Position numbers and translations under genes: made by a program | Notes under the pieces: generated by a model | Database searches by the model: none | Told to the model about the DNA's origin: nothing | What the model saw: only the letters and a program-made list of their open reading frames with translations | Assembly (NCBI RefSeq): GCF_002000025.1 | Contig: NZ_MUZV01000001.1 | Coordinates: forward strand, 605,879 to 669,878 | Reading direction: 5' to 3' | Source: Cognaticolwellia aestuarii | GTDB lineage: Bacteria > Pseudomonadota > Gammaproteobacteria > Enterobacterales > Alteromonadaceae | DNA length: 64,000 bases | Shown here: piece after piece, positions 63,510 to 64,000 of the stretch | How the letters are laid out: every line of letters starts with the position of its first letter | Position numbering within the stretch: position 1 is the first letter of the stretch

Positions 63510-63529
63510 GGGAAGTAATAACTTCCCCA
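63510..63529 (-). terminator. Rho-independent terminator of the porin gene
   Basis: GGGGAAGT (63510-63517), loop AATA, ACTTCCCC (63522-63529). On the minus strand the stem is followed by six T (complement of 63504-63509). It lies 82 bases past the porin stop. Confidence 0.88.
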
Positions 63530-63610
63530 AAAACAACCTCGGTTGGAGGTTAACTAACGCAAGCAATTTATAGTATTAACGGCTAGACCGTAACAATACT
63601 CAATTTAACA

Positions 63611-64000
63611 CTAAAGAACATATTTAGCTGAAAACTGTACATAATCTGAGTCTGCATCTTGATCTGCTGATTCAAAATTACCTACCTCAAGACCAAACGA
63701 AAGTTCTTTAGTATAATTTTTAAAAACATTTACCCCCCAATGAGTCCGATCAGCGTCAGAAACATCTGTTGTGGTATTACCGTAAAAGGCGGTACTGCGA
63801 ATGTCTTCTGTCCAAAAATGGCGATAAGCGACCATATACGAAGTAGTCTCTTCAACTTCTTCACCAACTAAATCACGAGCAGCAACAACACCAACGTAAC
63901 GACCGGTTTCACCACCGTGATATTGAAAACGTAAATCATCTTTACCAAAGGTGTTAATTTTACCTGCAATACCGTACCCAAATGCTGACTCAGAGTTGCC
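63611..64000 (-). CDS. Outer-membrane porin, C-terminal part (runs off the window)
   Basis: The minus-strand frame stays open from the right edge to the stop at 63611, giving about 129 residues. Alternating amphipathic strands such as DDLRFQYHGGETGRYVGVVAARD and SYMVAYRHFWTEDIRSTAFYGN are typical of DcaP-like or general porins, with a C-terminal strand DYVQFSAKYVL. The start and signal peptide lie beyond base 64000. A short internal frame starting at 63835 is only part of this gene. The exact porin type cannot be decided from the fragment. Confidence 0.8.
   Translation of the reverse strand, partial: GNSESAFGYGIAGKINTFGKDDLRFQYHGGETGRYVGVVAARDLVGEEVEETTSYMVAYRHFWTEDIRSTAFYGNTTTDVSDADRTHWGVNVFKNYTKELSFGLEVGNFESADQDADSDYVQFSAKYVL

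Noticed and set aside
1-64000. CRISPR arrays, rRNA, tRNA genes and integrated phage
   Set aside because: No regular spacer-repeat series, cloverleaf-like sequence, rRNA segment or phage structural genes were found when reading both strands.

Overview
The window looks like chromosome of an AT-rich, marine-type gammaproteobacterium of the Alteromonadales, most likely Colwelliaceae (Colwellia, Thalassotalea or a relative). This rests on gene content and family resemblance: divergent ftsY/rsmD, SapC, YjaG (DUF416), a PrrBA-like redox pair, glmU/glmS, tex, and an aryl-polyene cluster. No rRNA, tRNA, CRISPR array, prophage or intact insertion sequence was seen.

Layout. 1-11.7 kb: ftsY (partial), rsmD, a serine hydrolase, a eukaryotic-type S-adenosylmethionine decarboxylase, an OprC/NosA-like TonB receptor behind a perfect FNR-type box, a RegBA/PrrBA-like two-component pair, DUF416, a cysteine-rich HTH regulator, SapC and a small secreted protein. 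11.8-29.9 kb: a near-continuous 19-gene operon on the minus strand plus a divergent two-gene operon (phosphopantetheinyl transferase, alpha/beta hydrolase). Together they form an aryl-polyene/xanthomonadin/flexirubin-type pigment cluster. An aromatic ammonia-lyase probably makes the cinnamoyl starter and an AMP ligase loads it on one of two ACPs. Ketosynthases, a ketoreductase and two dehydratases extend it to a polyene. Acyltransferases, a glycosyltransferase, an LolA-like protein, an MMPL transporter and a DUF3261 lipoprotein would attach and export it. A halogenase-like flavoprotein may decorate it.

30-41.4 kb: two lipoproteins, then a signalling island of five genes (sigma-54 activator, a 70-residue stand-alone H-box protein, CHASE3 histidine kinase, Rcp1-like receiver, triple-receiver hybrid kinase). 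It runs into a hemerythrin gene preceded by a good GG-N10-GC sigma-54 promoter and an upstream palindrome. Phospholipase A, a phosphatase-diacylglycerol kinase fusion and an MscS channel follow. 41.5-43.3 kb is a small accessory patch: a membrane protein resembling putative abortive-infection proteins and a decayed RAYT transposase.

43.3-54.8 kb: envelope and stress genes: a BON protein, an HlyD/RbbA/YhhJ-type ABC exporter, DUF2254, a duplicated lipoprotein plus DUF1328 module in which one DUF1328 copy is dead, a beta-barrel protein and a membrane-anchored metallopeptidase. 55-64 kb: glmS, a DeoR regulator, a periplasmic solute-binding protein and glmU in one orientation, a 230-bp MITE-like element, tex, a LysE exporter and the 3' end of a porin gene.
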